Of a DNA stretch of 64,000 nt, positions 52,146-60,859 are shown in pieces. The stretch is from UBA10646 sp046296295. Lineage in GTDB: Bacteria > Bacteroidota > Bacteroidia > Chitinophagales > Chitinophagaceae. Position numbers and translations under genes: made by a program. The notes beneath the pieces were generated by a model, which saw only the letters and a program-made list of their open reading frames with translations, did not search any database and had not been told where the DNA came from. The stretch spans positions 1 through 64,000 of the forward strand of contig JBKBLG010000007.1 of NCBI GenBank assembly GCA_046296295.1. Reading direction: 5' to 3'. Position 1 is the stretch's first letter. Every line of letters begins with the position of its first letter.

Positions 52146-54383
52146 TTACTTCCCAAACTTTTTCTTCAAATGTGCTAAAGCATCTGTAACACTTAAGTTG
52201 CTCAAATCTGCTTGTTTGCCGGGGTGGCGTTGTGGTTGCTTGTGCGAACGCTGCTGTGTTTGAGGTGCGATGGTTGCTTGCTTTATACTCAATGAAATAC
52301 GCTTACGTGGCAAATCAACCTCCAGCACTTTTACTTGTACTTTATCGTTGAGTTTTAAGGCTTCGCTTGGGTCGTTAATAAAGCGGTGTGCAATTTCACT
52401 CACATGTACTAAGCCATCTTGTTTTACGCCAATATCTACAAAGGCACCGAAACGTGTAAGATTGGTAACCACGCCTGGTAGTACCATGCCTACGCTTACC
52501 TCTTCAATACTGAAAATATTCGCAAATTCAAACTGTTCTAATTCGCTACGCGGGTCGAGCCCTGGCTTTTGTAATTCGTTCAAAATGTCTTGAATGGTAA
52601 GTAAGCCAATGGTTTCGGTAGCATATTTTTTTGGCTGAATTTTTCTGATGAGCTCAGTGTTACCGATAAGTTGTTGAACATCGGTATTTAAATCTTTCGC
52701 CATTTGTGCTACTATATCGTAAGCTTCTGGGTGAACGGCGCTGGCATCGAGTGGGTTGCTACTTTCTTTAACGCGTAAGAAGCCGGCACATTGCTCAAAA
52801 GCTTTATCGCCAAGGCGTGGTACTTTAAGTAATTGTTTTCTGTTGGTAAAACCACCAATTTCAGTTCTGTATTTAATAATGTTATCGGCTAGGGTATTGC
52901 CAATACCACTAACATAACTGAGTAAGTGCTTGCTTGCAGTATTCAAGTTAACACCAACTGTGTTCACACAACTTACCACAGTAGCATCGAGTTTTTCTTT
53001 AAGACGCGTTTGGTTAACATCGTGTTGATATTGGCCAACGCCAATACTTTTAGGGTCAATCTTTACCAATTCGGCGAGTGGGTCCATCAGGCGGCGGCCA
53101 ATACTTACGGCACCGCGAACGGTAACATCGTGGTCAGGAAATTCTTCTCTTGCTGTTTCGCTGGCACTGTACACACTGGCACCATCTTCATTTACTAAAA
53201 ACACCGGAATACCAAGTTGTAGTTTTTTCAGAAACTGTTCTGTTTCGCGGCCTGCGGTACCATCGCCAACGGCGATGGCTTGTAAATGGTATTGCGTAAT
53301 TAAATGCCTTACTGTTGCTTCGCTCGTTGCTAGTTTATTAGGTTCGTGTATATAAATTAAATCGTGGTGAAGTAACATGCCTTTTTCATCGAGGCATACT
53401 GTTTTGCAACCTGTTCTGTAGCCTGGGTCAATTGCCAATAGGCGTTTGCCGCCGAGAGGAGAACTGAGTAGTAATTGGCGTAGATTTTCTGCAAATACTG
53501 TAATGGCTTCTTCATCGGCCTTTTCTTTCAAGGCATTGCGGTATTCTGTTTCTAAGCTGGGTTGCAGTAATCTGCGATATGCATCTCGAGCCGCTTTTTT
53601 TACCAAATCAGTAGCTGGTGTTAATGGTTTTACCCATTGCTGTTCTAATAATTCTAAAGCATCTTCTTCGGCAGGGGCAATTTCCATACGCAAGTAACCC
53701 TCTAAGAAACCACGTAAAATAGCTAAAATGCGGTGGCTCGGTATTTTATGAATCGGCTCACTGAAATCAAAATAGTCTTTATACTTAGCTGCTTCTGTTG
53801 TTTTTTCAGGGTTCACTGTGCTTTTAAATACGGCAACATCTTCAAACAGCTTACGCATTTTAGCACGTGTAGTAGCATCTTCATTGATTTGTTCTGCTAT
53901 AATATCTCTAGCACCTTGCAATGCTTGCTCTGGAGTGGTAATTTGTTCATTTAAGTAAGTAGCCGCCGCAGCAATAACATCTGTACCATCTTGAGCCAGC
54001 ACCAAATCGGCAAGTGGTTGTAAGCCATTTTCGCGGGCCGTTTGTGCTTTGGTTTTTCGTTTGGGTTTGTAGGGTAGGTATATATCTTCAAGTATATTTA
54101 AGCTTTCTGCTGCATCAATAGCGGCTTGCAGCACATCCGTCATTTTACCTTGTTCGGTAATGGTTTTGATGATAAATGTTCTACGTTCTTCAAGTTCGGT
54201 AAGGCGTTTGTGTTCATCTTGAATTTGTTGTATCTGCACTTCATCGAGGCCGCCTGTTGTATCTTTTCGGTAGCGAGCAATAAATGGTATGGTAGCACCT
54301 TCGGTAAATAATTGAAGCACTATTTTTATCTGCTCTACTTTCAATTGCAGGCTTTGGGCTATGTGTTGATGAATGATATTCAT
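52146..54383 (-). CDS. tex: Tex-family RNA-binding protein
   Basis: 745 residues, the usual length. The helical N-terminal region (VPFIARYRKDTTGGLDEVQ) leads to a YqgF-like RNase H fold (LLAIDPGYRTGCKTVCLD at about residue 325). A helix-hairpin-helix pair (SGIGNTLADNIIKYR) and a C-terminal S1 domain at about residues 636-706 (VVTNLTRFGAFVDIGVKQDGLVHVSE) follow. It binds nucleic acid in transcription-related processes. The basic Gln-rich tail is typical. Confidence 0.95.
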   Translation of the reverse strand: MNIIHQHIAQSLQLKVEQIKIVLQLFTEGATIPFIARYRKDTTGGLDEVQIQQIQDEHKRLTELEERRTFIIKTITEQGKMTDVLQAAIDAAESLNILEDIYLPYKPKRKTKAQTARENGLQPLADLVLAQDGTDVIAAAATYLNEQITTPEQALQGARDIIAEQINEDATTRAKMRKLFEDVAVFKSTVNPEKTTEAAKYKDYFDFSEPIHKIPSHRILAILRGFLEGYLRMEIAPAEEDALELLEQQWVKPLTPATDLVKKAARDAYRRLLQPSLETEYRNALKEKADEEAITVFAENLRQLLLSSPLGGKRLLAIDPGYRTGCKTVCLDEKGMLLHHDLIYIHEPNKLATSEATVRHLITQYHLQAIAVGDGTAGRETEQFLKKLQLGIPVFLVNEDGASVYSASETAREEFPDHDVTVRGAVSIGRRLMDPLAELVKIDPKSIGVGQYQHDVNQTRLKEKLDATVVSCVNTVGVNLNTASKHLLSYVSGIGNTLADNIIKYRTEIGGFTNRKQLLKVPRLGDKAFEQCAGFLRVKESSNPLDASAVHPEAYDIVAQMAKDLNTDVQQLIGNTELIRKIQPKKYATETIGLLTIQDILNELQKPGLDPRSELEQFEFANIFSIEEVSVGMVLPGVVTNLTRFGAFVDIGVKQDGLVHVSEIAHRFINDPSEALKLNDKVQVKVLEVDLPRKRISLSIKQATIAPQTQQRSHKQPQRHPGKQADLSNLSVTDALAHLKKKFGK

Positions 54384-54581
54384 GTGTGAATGATCTACAA
54401 AATTTATGGGCTGCGAAAATATGCAGATGTGGCCTTGTTGAGAAAATGGACTTGTAAAAGAAACTGCAATTTTTGTATTTTTTTTAACATTATTTATCTG
54501 AAAATTTTTTCATTTCATTTTTTTTTTTGCTATCACATAGCTATGTTAACTTATTTAATAACACTAAATTTGTTTTAACAA

Positions 54582-55235
54582 ATGAAAAAAATTTTATTTG
54601 CATTTGTGATTCTAATTTCATTAAATGCATGTACGAAGTCAGAATTTGGTGAACTAAACAGTACCGAACCTGGTACAACAAAACAAAGTGTAAAAAGTAC
54701 ATATGCAAAGCGTAGTGGCTATTATGTTGCTAATTATGTAAGTCCTGATAATGTAGGGGAGCATCATACAAATTGTATTCGATTTGTATTTGACTATTTA
54801 AAGTCTGTTAGTGACAATCAAAAAATACTAAACGATAGTATTAGAAACGGAATAGTTGTAGACTTGATGCAGGAATATTGTAAACTGAACTCCCTTGAAT
54901 ATCCAACCTTACCCGAGTTAGATATACCGGAAGATTATATTGCTTACATAAACAGCAATGGATTTTCATCAGAGGCTAATAATATTATTAAGAAAAGCTT
55001 CGAGGTAGTTGATGACTATTCTACAACAGACTCAATGATTACCGCATTAAATGATTTAAAAAATTCTGCTAATAACTTAACCGATACAAATGAACGAACT
55101 GCAGCAGTTATTAGCATTAATGTCCTAAAATCATCAATAGATGTTTGGATCGATAAGAATTATAAAAGTGTTCTTCCTAACAAAAACATCATTGCATCAC
55201 GATTGACGCCTAATGAAAAAAAAGGTGTTACGTAA
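54582..55235 (+). CDS. Putative lipoprotein, probably frameshifted at an A8 tract
   Basis: 217 residues. The lipoprotein signal is MKKILFAFVILISLNAC (lipobox LNAC, Cys17). The mature part is polar, with GEHHTNCIRFVFDYL near residue 60 and helical segments after it. The frame ends soon after the run of eight A at 55216-55223. Removing one A would join it in frame to the Gly-rich ORF at 55213-55380, giving a ~272-residue protein with a glycine-rich hydrophobic C-terminus, a layout I associate with some Bacteroidota lipoprotein families. The region is visibly A/T-rich and carries no copy of the dispersed 14-mer. Function unknown. Confidence 0.7.
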   Translation: MKKILFAFVILISLNACTKSEFGELNSTEPGTTKQSVKSTYAKRSGYYVANYVSPDNVGEHHTNCIRFVFDYLKSVSDNQKILNDSIRNGIVVDLMQEYCKLNSLEYPTLPELDIPEDYIAYINSNGFSSEANNIIKKSFEVVDDYSTTDSMITALNDLKNSANNLTDTNERTAAVISINVLKSSIDVWIDKNYKSVLPNKNIIASRLTPNEKKGVT

Positions 55236-55380
55236 AGATGCTGTAGTTACTGTATACACTACTATATTTGGAGGAGGAACTCCATTAAGTTTTGTGGTGG
55301 GTATGATTAGTGGTACAGGTGCCTCAATAGGAGTTTGGATGAGCCAAAATGGATATGATGATTCTTGGTGGCCTTTTTAA
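55213..55380 (+). CDS. Gly-rich 55-residue ORF: separate peptide or C-terminus of the preceding lipoprotein
   Basis: The ATG lies inside the end of the lipoprotein gene in the +1 frame. It encodes a basic start (MKKKVLRKDAVV), a GGG turn, a GxxxG hydrophobic stretch (VVGMISGTGASIGVW) and the end DDSWWPF. It could be the frameshifted tail of the upstream gene or an independent small peptide; a bacteriocin-like reading is possible but unsupported. It overlaps no other gene except at its ends. Confidence 0.45.
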   Translation: MKKKVLRKDAVVTVYTTIFGGGTPLSFVVGMISGTGASIGVWMSQNGYDDSWWPF

Positions 55381-55390
55381 ATTATTTATT

Positions 55391-55606
55391 ATGTATTACT
55401 TGTATTTGAAAAATAGAATACTTTTTTCATTCCTGTTTGCCCTGGCCATTTTGTTAGGGTCTGAAAGTATTATGTATTTTCTTTTCAATGAAGAGCCTGA
55501 ATTAGTTTCTATTATTATAGAAGTACCTTTTTTTCTATTAGCAGGATGGTATTATCACTATAGAGTTACTAAAAAAAGAAAAGAAAATAAGAAAAGTATT
55601 TTTTAG
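55391..55606 (+). CDS. Small membrane protein of unknown function
   Basis: 71 residues from the ATG at 55391; an in-frame ATG at 55349 overlaps the Gly-rich ORF. Two hydrophobic helices (about 8-27 and 38-54) and a strongly basic tail (RVTKKRKENKKSIF). It lies 10 bp after the Gly-rich ORF and before a terminator, so the three form one unit. It could be a partner or immunity-type protein for the preceding product, but that is inference only. Confidence 0.6.
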   Translation: MYYLYLKNRILFSFLFALAILLGSESIMYFLFNEEPELVSIIIEVPFFLLAGWYYHYRVTKKRKENKKSIF

Positions 55607-55616
55607 AAGAGAAGCT

Positions 55617-55647
55617 GAAGGCCACCTAAGGGTGGCCTTCATTTTTT
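55617..55647 (+). terminator. Rho-independent terminator ending the AT-rich island
   Basis: 10-bp stem GAAGGCCACC / GGTGGCCTTC, loop TAAG, then ATTTTTT. Confidence 0.88.
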
Positions 55648-55649
55648 AT

Positions 55650-55657
55650 TACATTTG
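55650..55657 (+). promoter_or_regulatory. -7 box of pyrE
   Basis: TACATTTG fits TAnnTTTG and ends 7 nt before the ATG; the -33 position falls in the terminator stem. Confidence 0.45.
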
Positions 55658-55664
55658 CAAGCAT

Positions 55665-56300
55665 ATGAATGTTAATGCGAAAGTGGTTGCCGAAAAATTA
55701 TTACAAGTAGGAGCCGTACAGTTACGTCCACAGCAGCCTTTTACATGGGCTAGTGGTTGGAAAAGTCCGATTTATTGCGATAACCGTAAGGTGTTGGGCT
55801 TCCCTTATGTAAGAGATTTTATCAAAAGCGAACTTTGTAATGTTATATTTGAGCAATATCCCGATGCCGAGGTATTGGCGGGTGTTGCAACTGCCGGCAT
55901 TGCTTGGGGTGCTATGGCTGCCGATCAGTTAAAGCTGCCCTTTGCATATGTACGACCTAAGCCCAAAGAGCATGGTATGGGTAATCAAATAGAGGGTAGT
56001 ATTACACCCGGTGCGAAAGTATTGGTAATTGAAGATTTGATTAGTACCGGTAAAAGTAGCTTGCAAGTAGTAGAGGTGCTTAAACATGCAGGTGCAACCA
56101 TTATTGGCATGGTAAGCATTTTCAATTACGGATTTGCTGTGGCAGCACAACAAATGGAGCAAGCGCAAGTACCTTACACTAGTTTAACTAACTATGAAAC
56201 TTTGTTACAACTTAGTATCGATAAAGGCAACATCGATGCTGCATTACAAGCTATATTATTAGCATGGCAAGCGAATCCGGCCGAGTGGCAAGGCGTGTAG
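55665..56300 (+). CDS. pyrE: Orotate phosphoribosyltransferase
   Basis: 211 residues from the ATG at 55665; an upstream in-frame ATG at 55632 lies in the terminator. FTWASGWKSPIYCDNR and the PRPP-binding loop VLVIEDLISTGKSSL are diagnostic. It makes OMP from orotate in de novo pyrimidine synthesis. Other pyr genes are elsewhere. The gene is followed by a 14-mer copy. Confidence 0.96.
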   Translation: MNVNAKVVAEKLLQVGAVQLRPQQPFTWASGWKSPIYCDNRKVLGFPYVRDFIKSELCNVIFEQYPDAEVLAGVATAGIAWGAMAADQLKLPFAYVRPKPKEHGMGNQIEGSITPGAKVLVIEDLISTGKSSLQVVEVLKHAGATIIGMVSIFNYGFAVAAQQMEQAQVPYTSLTNYETLLQLSIDKGNIDAALQAILLAWQANPAEWQGV

Positions 56301-56312
56301 TGGGCTTGTTGT

Positions 56313-56326
56313 TATTTACCGTAAGG
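56313..56326 (-). repeat. Dispersed 14-mer, last-base variant
   Basis: TATTTACCGTAAGG 12 bp after the pyrE stop. Confidence 0.85.
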
Positions 56327-56384
56327 TTTCAATATTTAATATTCATATATCGGGTGTGTGGCTAAAGGCTGTACATCCGATGTT

Positions 56385-56396
56385 CATTTACGTAAG
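56385..56396 (-). repeat. Related 12-mer CATTTACGTAAG
   Basis: It lies 19 bp upstream of the -7 box of the RNA methylase gene, about where a -33 element would be. Confidence 0.65.
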
Positions 56397-56415
56397 TGTA
56401 CAAACGTTACAACAT

Positions 56416-56423
56416 TATCTTTG
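56416..56423 (+). promoter_or_regulatory. -7 box of the SpoU methylase gene
   Basis: TATCTTTG fits TAnnTTTG and ends 4 nt before the ATG, predicting a leaderless message. Confidence 0.5.
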
Positions 56424-56427
56424 CGGC

Positions 56428-56967
56428 ATGCGAAAGCTAAGTATGGATGAATTGGGCCGTAAGTCGGTCGATGATTTTAAGCAGGCTTCTAAGAACAGAA
56501 TCATTGCAGTACTCGATAATATTCGGAGTATGCACAATGTTGGTAGTGTGTTTAGAACTGCCGATGCTTTTTTGTTGGAAGCGATTTGCCTGTGTGGTTA
56601 TACGCCGCACCCGCCGCACCGCGATATTCATAAAACTGCGTTAGGAGCTACAGAAACGGTAGATTGGTTGCATTTTGAAACTACCGCCGACTGTATTAAG
56701 GCTTTGCAAAAAGAGGGCTTCGAAGTATATGGTGTTGAACAAGTAACCGGAAGTATTCCGCTACATAAGTTTGCCGCTGAACCCAATACCAAAATTGCTG
56801 TTGTATTTGGTAACGAGGTTACTGGTGTTGATAGCGAAGTGCTACCGCTGCTACAAGGCTGTATTGAAATACCACAATTAGGTATGAAGCATTCACTCAA
56901 TGTTAGTGTTGCTGCGGGTATTGTACTCTGGAAGCTGTGTGAGCCTCGTATACCCGTTGATTTTTAA
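56428..56967 (+). CDS. SpoU/TrmH-family RNA 2'-O-methyltransferase
   Basis: 179 residues from the ATG at 56428, placed directly after a -7 box; an in-frame start 24 codons upstream would include intergenic motif sequence. SPOUT knot motifs: NVGSVFRTADAF (motif 1), VVFGNEVTGV (motif 2) and IPQLGMKHSLNVSVAAGI (motif 3). It methylates a ribose in tRNA or rRNA using SAM; the target is unknown. The TrmL/TrmH-like short form lacks an extra RNA-binding domain. It starts a cluster with the prenyltransferase and ruvX. Confidence 0.93.
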   Translation: MRKLSMDELGRKSVDDFKQASKNRIIAVLDNIRSMHNVGSVFRTADAFLLEAICLCGYTPHPPHRDIHKTALGATETVDWLHFETTADCIKALQKEGFEVYGVEQVTGSIPLHKFAAEPNTKIAVVFGNEVTGVDSEVLPLLQGCIEIPQLGMKHSLNVSVAAGIVLWKLCEPRIPVDF

Positions 56968-56976
56968 ATTCAAACA

Positions 56977-57849
56977 ATGAGTACTGTTAAGCATTATTTA
57001 TCGCTGGTTAAATTTTCGCATACCATTTTCGCATTACCTTTTGCAATTATAGGTTTTGTGTTGGCCTTGCAATCGCTCCATGAACCCTTAGCTTGGCCGT
57101 TGTTGTTACAAAAGTTAGGGTTGGTGCTAATATGTATGGTTACAGCACGTAGTGCAGCTATGGCTTTTAATCGTTATCTTGATCGTAGTTTCGATGCACT
57201 GAATCCACGAACTGCTATTCGAGAAATTCCGAAAGGCATTATTAGTGCCGATCATGCTTTGCGTTTTGTGATTTTAAACAGCCTCGTTTTTGTGATAGCT
57301 ACAGCTTTTATCAATCGTATTTGTTTGTATCTGAGCCCGGTAGCATTGTTCGTTATCTTGTTTTACAGTTATACCAAAAGGTTCACCGCATTGTGCCATT
57401 TGGTACTAGGCATCGGTTTGGCATTAGCTCCAATAGGGTCCTACCTTGCGGTAAATGGTGCTTTTGCTGCATTACCCTTGTTGTTTTCGGGTGCAGTTAT
57501 TGGTTGGGTGAGTGGTTTTGATATTATTTATGCCTTGCAAGATGATGCCTTCGATAAAAGTCAGGGCTTGCACTCTATACCAGTAGCTCTTGGTAGAAGT
57601 AATGCGTTACTTACCTCAAGGCTACTGCATATTGTAAGTGCAGGTTTTGTGATAGCTGCCGGGTGGTTTGGTTCATTTGGAATATTGTATTGGATTGCTG
57701 CTGCGATTTTCATAGGGATGTTGGTGTACCAACAATCGATTGTATCGGCCAACGACTTAAGTAAGGTAAATATTGCTTTCATGACAGCCAACGGTATTGC
57801 TAGCGTAGTGTTCGGTATTTTAGTAGTTATAGAATTAATACGTTCATAA
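56977..57849 (+). CDS. UbiA-family prenyltransferase, probably quinone synthesis
   Basis: 290 residues with eight to nine membrane helices. The first Asp-rich motif is N65-x3-D69-x3-D73 (NRYLDRSFD) and the second is DIIYALQDDAFDKSQG. It attaches a polyprenyl chain to an aromatic ring at the inner membrane. In menaquinone-using Bacteroidota, this UbiA-like subgroup could be MqnP of the futalosine route rather than true UbiA; the window gives no other men or mqn gene to decide. It overlaps ruvX by one base (TAATG). A 14-mer variant is at 57444 (YLAVNG). Confidence 0.88.
   Translation: MSTVKHYLSLVKFSHTIFALPFAIIGFVLALQSLHEPLAWPLLLQKLGLVLICMVTARSAAMAFNRYLDRSFDALNPRTAIREIPKGIISADHALRFVILNSLVFVIATAFINRICLYLSPVALFVILFYSYTKRFTALCHLVLGIGLALAPIGSYLAVNGAFAALPLLFSGAVIGWVSGFDIIYALQDDAFDKSQGLHSIPVALGRSNALLTSRLLHIVSAGFVIAAGWFGSFGILYWIAAAIFIGMLVYQQSIVSANDLSKVNIAFMTANGIASVVFGILVVIELIRS
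57444..57457 (+). repeat. Dispersed 14-mer, A-to-G variant
   Basis: CCTTGCGGTAAATG in the prenyltransferase gene, read Leu-Ala-Val-Asn. Confidence 0.85.
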
Positions 57850-58259
57850 TGGCACGAATTATTTGTATTGATTATGGTGGAAAGCGAACCGGCATTGCAG
57901 TTACCGACCCTATGCAAATAATTGCTACGGCTTTAACTACGGTACCCACCAATACATTACTCACTTACTTACAACATTATATTCAACAAGAACCTGTAGA
58001 GCTTATTCTGATTGGAGAGCCAAGGCATTTAAACGATAGCGCTACCGATGCTACCTATATGGTACACGGTTTTGTGAAAGTGCTGAAAAAAAACTTTCCA
58101 ACAATACCTGTTGAAATGGTAGATGAACGCTATACCAGCAAGCTGGCATCGCAAAGTATGATTGCTATGGGTATGAAAAAGAAAGATCGACGGCAAAAGG
58201 GTAATGTAGATCAAATTGCAGCCACCATTATGTTACAAGAATGGCTGGCACAACACTAA
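57849..58259 (+). CDS. ruvX: Putative Holliday junction resolvase / pre-16S rRNA nuclease RuvX (YqgF)
   Basis: 136 residues. RNase H-like fold with CIDYGGKRTGIAVTD (Asp8), LILIGEPRHLND, VDERYTSKLA and the final KGNVDQIAATIMLQEWL. Family members process the 5' end of 16S rRNA and may act on junctions. The start overlaps the prenyltransferase stop, so they are translationally coupled. Its stop overlaps the convergent permease gene by 4 bp. Confidence 0.94.
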   Translation: MARIICIDYGGKRTGIAVTDPMQIIATALTTVPTNTLLTYLQHYIQQEPVELILIGEPRHLNDSATDATYMVHGFVKVLKKNFPTIPVEMVDERYTSKLASQSMIAMGMKKKDRRQKGNVDQIAATIMLQEWLAQH

Positions 58260-59488
58260 CGGAACTGAATAGCTTTAACAGGGTTAATTTTCGTTACCAA
58301 CATACTAGGTAGCAATAAGCTAATAAAACATATCAACATAGTAACAATACATACTACTAATATCTGCCACCAGATAATATGTATTGGCGCCGTACTAACG
58401 TAATACTCTAATTCATTGAGTTTAATGAGTTGAAAATGCTGTTGTAACAGGCAAAGCCCAATCCCAATAAAAGCTCCAATACCAACACCTATTAGTGCTA
58501 TGAAGCTACTTTGCCAAACAAATATTTTTTGAATATGCCAATTGGTAGCACCTAATGCTTTGAATACGCCAACCATTTTTACCCTTTCAAGTATAAGTAT
58601 CAATAAGCTGGTAATTAAGTTAATAACAGCTACCACACCCATAATAATAAAAATCAAATCACGATTCACATCTTGAATATTCAACCAATCGAAAATATTC
58701 GGAAAAATTTCACGCATCGTACGGCTTACCCAAGTACCGGGTAATTGTTCGTAGAGCCTTGCATTCAGCGAATCCATTTGTGTGTAATCCCTTAAGAACA
58801 CCTCATAACCTCCAATAGCATTTGGTTCCCATTGATTAATTCTGCGGATAAGCCGAATATCGCCCAAGGCAAATAACTTATCGTAAGCATCAATCCCTGT
58901 TTTGTACAACCCCACTACTTGTAGCTTTCTAAACTGAGCATCGGTAGAAGTATTGCCAATAAAAATCAGCTTCACCGTATCGTTCAATGCAATGCCAAGC
59001 ATAGTAGCCAATGGGGTACTAATGGCGATTTCTTTACTGTAAAGACTATCGGAAAAACGAGGCCAACGGCCTGCCTTTAAAAAACCTTGCAGGTTGTTAA
59101 AGTTGTAATTACTATCAACCCCTTTCAGCAAAACCCCCTCAATATCTTTATTGAATTGAATTACAGCACTTTTAGTAGCAAAGCTCTGCACATGGCTTAC
59201 ACCAGGCATTTGTTGCACCGTTGTAACCACTAGCGGATCATGTAATATGGCAGTTTCTTCTGCTACAATTGATTTTGCCGACTCGTATTGTTGTACACGA
59301 ATATGACCCCAAAAACCAAATACTTTTTCAGAAACCGTTTTTTGAAAACCATTCACAAATGCCAATGTTATAATCATAGCAGCTACGCTTACAGCGGTGG
59401 CAGCAGTAGCCAAACGTGTAATAAAACGTGAGTAAGAGGGCTGTTTTTTCAGTGCAATACGCTTTGCTATAAACCACGATACATCCAT
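58256..59488 (-). CDS. FtsX-like permease, LolC/LolE type
   Basis: 410 residues. The N-terminal helix at about residues 28-50 is followed by a periplasmic MacB-PCD-type domain (50-270). Three C-terminal helices (about 275-300, 325-350 and 370-400) follow, with ILERVKMVGVFKALGATNWHIQKIF between, the coupling helix of the family. It likely releases lipoproteins from the inner membrane to the Lol carrier. The cognate ATPase LolD is not nearby. Confidence 0.9.
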   Translation of the reverse strand: MDVSWFIAKRIALKKQPSYSRFITRLATAATAVSVAAMIITLAFVNGFQKTVSEKVFGFWGHIRVQQYESAKSIVAEETAILHDPLVVTTVQQMPGVSHVQSFATKSAVIQFNKDIEGVLLKGVDSNYNFNNLQGFLKAGRWPRFSDSLYSKEIAISTPLATMLGIALNDTVKLIFIGNTSTDAQFRKLQVVGLYKTGIDAYDKLFALGDIRLIRRINQWEPNAIGGYEVFLRDYTQMDSLNARLYEQLPGTWVSRTMREIFPNIFDWLNIQDVNRDLIFIIMGVVAVINLITSLLILILERVKMVGVFKALGATNWHIQKIFVWQSSFIALIGVGIGAFIGIGLCLLQQHFQLIKLNELEYYVSTAPIHIIWWQILVVCIVTMLICFISLLLPSMLVTKINPVKAIQFR

Positions 59489-59570
59489 GGCTTCAAAAAT
59501 ACATAGCTGCGTAATGCAATTTGGTATTTTATTTGCGTAAGCGAACCATACACATACTTAAATTAGTAGC

Positions 59571-60851
59571 ATGAAAAAATTGTTGCTTGCCCTCATAACT
59601 TCGGTAATATACCTTACGGTAAATGCTCAACGCGAACCCGATGGGGTATACAATGATAATATCAAAACCATACAGCTATTTAGGCAGAATAATCCATTTT
59701 CATATCCAATTATTAGCTTAGGCGATGTGGGTAGCATGGAGTTGCATTTCGATGATTTAGGCGGCCGAGTACGTAATTATTTTTATACCTACGAATTGTG
59801 CGATGCCAATTGGCAGCCAGTAATGCTAGGTTTGTTTGATTATATCAAAGGCTTTCAACAATCGCGTATTACACAATACCGGCCAAGCTCAATTGCTACT
59901 ACCAACTATATTCACTATCAGGCATTATTGCCCGAACGCAATGCACAACCCAGTAAGGCGGGTAACTATTTGCTGAAAGTGTTTGAAAATGGCGATACTA
60001 GTAAGTTGCTATTTACCAAACGATTTTTAGTGGTAGATCCTATTGTGAATATAGGTGCACAAGTACAACAGCCTTATAATCCTGAAATATTCAGAACACA
60101 CCAAAAAATTCAGTTAGTAATTTCTAAGTTCAACTTACAACTCTTGAATCCTAAAGAGCAATTAAAGGTAGTGGTACTACAAAATTATCGTTGGGATAAT
60201 GCTATAACCGGTATTCAGCCAACGTTTATTCGTAATGGAACACTTGAGTATAATGCCGAGTTAGATTTGGTGTTTCCTGCTGGCAAAGAGTATCGTTGGG
60301 CCGATTTAAGAAGTTTTCGTTTTCAAAGCGAAAGAGTTGCAGCGGTAAATATGCAAGTACAACCCTTTGCAATAACCCTAAAGCCCGATGTTGAAAGAGC
60401 TTCGCAGCGATATTTGTTTTTTCAAGATAATAACGGGTTTAGCCAAACTGCTACTACCGATTTAATCAATCCGTGGTGGCAAGGCGATTATGCCAACGTT
60501 AAATTCACATTTGTGCCATCGGGTAAGCAACCTATTGCTGGTTACGATGTGTATTTGGCAGGCCAATTTACTAATTACAAGTACAACCCATCTACTAAGT
60601 TGCAATACAATGCAGCCGAGGGGGTGTATGAAACAACACAACTGTTAAAGCAAGGGTACTATACTTATAACTATGTAACTGTGCCCAGTACCAGTGCCGG
60701 AAAAATACTATCTATTCATACCGATGGTGACTATTGGGAAACCGAAAACGACTATACTATTTTAGTGTACTATCGTGGCCTAGGCGATAGATATGATGCA
60801 CTCATTGGTATTACTACTGTTAATAGTAGAAACTCAAGAGTTGGTTTTTAA
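59571..60851 (+). CDS. Type IX secretion system plug protein (DUF5103)
   Basis: 426 residues. The signal peptide (MKKLLLALITSVIYLTVNAQ) is followed by REPDGVYNDNIKTIQLFR and the domains FSYPIISLGDVGSMELHFDDL and YTYELCDANWQPV, typical of the T9SS plug family. In Flavobacterium, the plug closes the SprA translocon pore when PorV-cargo is absent. It fits the T9SS cargo protein at 17031. No other T9SS gene is adjacent. An exact 14-mer forms the last codons of the signal peptide (YLTVNAQ). Confidence 0.88.
   Translation: MKKLLLALITSVIYLTVNAQREPDGVYNDNIKTIQLFRQNNPFSYPIISLGDVGSMELHFDDLGGRVRNYFYTYELCDANWQPVMLGLFDYIKGFQQSRITQYRPSSIATTNYIHYQALLPERNAQPSKAGNYLLKVFENGDTSKLLFTKRFLVVDPIVNIGAQVQQPYNPEIFRTHQKIQLVISKFNLQLLNPKEQLKVVVLQNYRWDNAITGIQPTFIRNGTLEYNAELDLVFPAGKEYRWADLRSFRFQSERVAAVNMQVQPFAITLKPDVERASQRYLFFQDNNGFSQTATTDLINPWWQGDYANVKFTFVPSGKQPIAGYDVYLAGQFTNYKYNPSTKLQYNAAEGVYETTQLLKQGYYTYNYVTVPSTSAGKILSIHTDGDYWETENDYTILVYYRGLGDRYDALIGITTVNSRNSRVGF
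59612..59625 (+). repeat. Dispersed 14-mer, exact copy in a signal peptide
   Basis: CCTTACGGTAAATG encodes Leu-Thr-Val-Asn directly before the predicted Ala-Gln cleavage region of the T9SS plug protein. Confidence 0.9.
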
Positions 60852-60859
60852 AAGGTTGC

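Noticed and set aside
6840..60352. Partial matches such as GGTAAATG at 6843, 29165, 44335 and CGGTAAATA at 25485, 60345
   Set aside because: Only 8-9 bases match; this is expected by chance in AT-rich coding DNA, so they were not counted.
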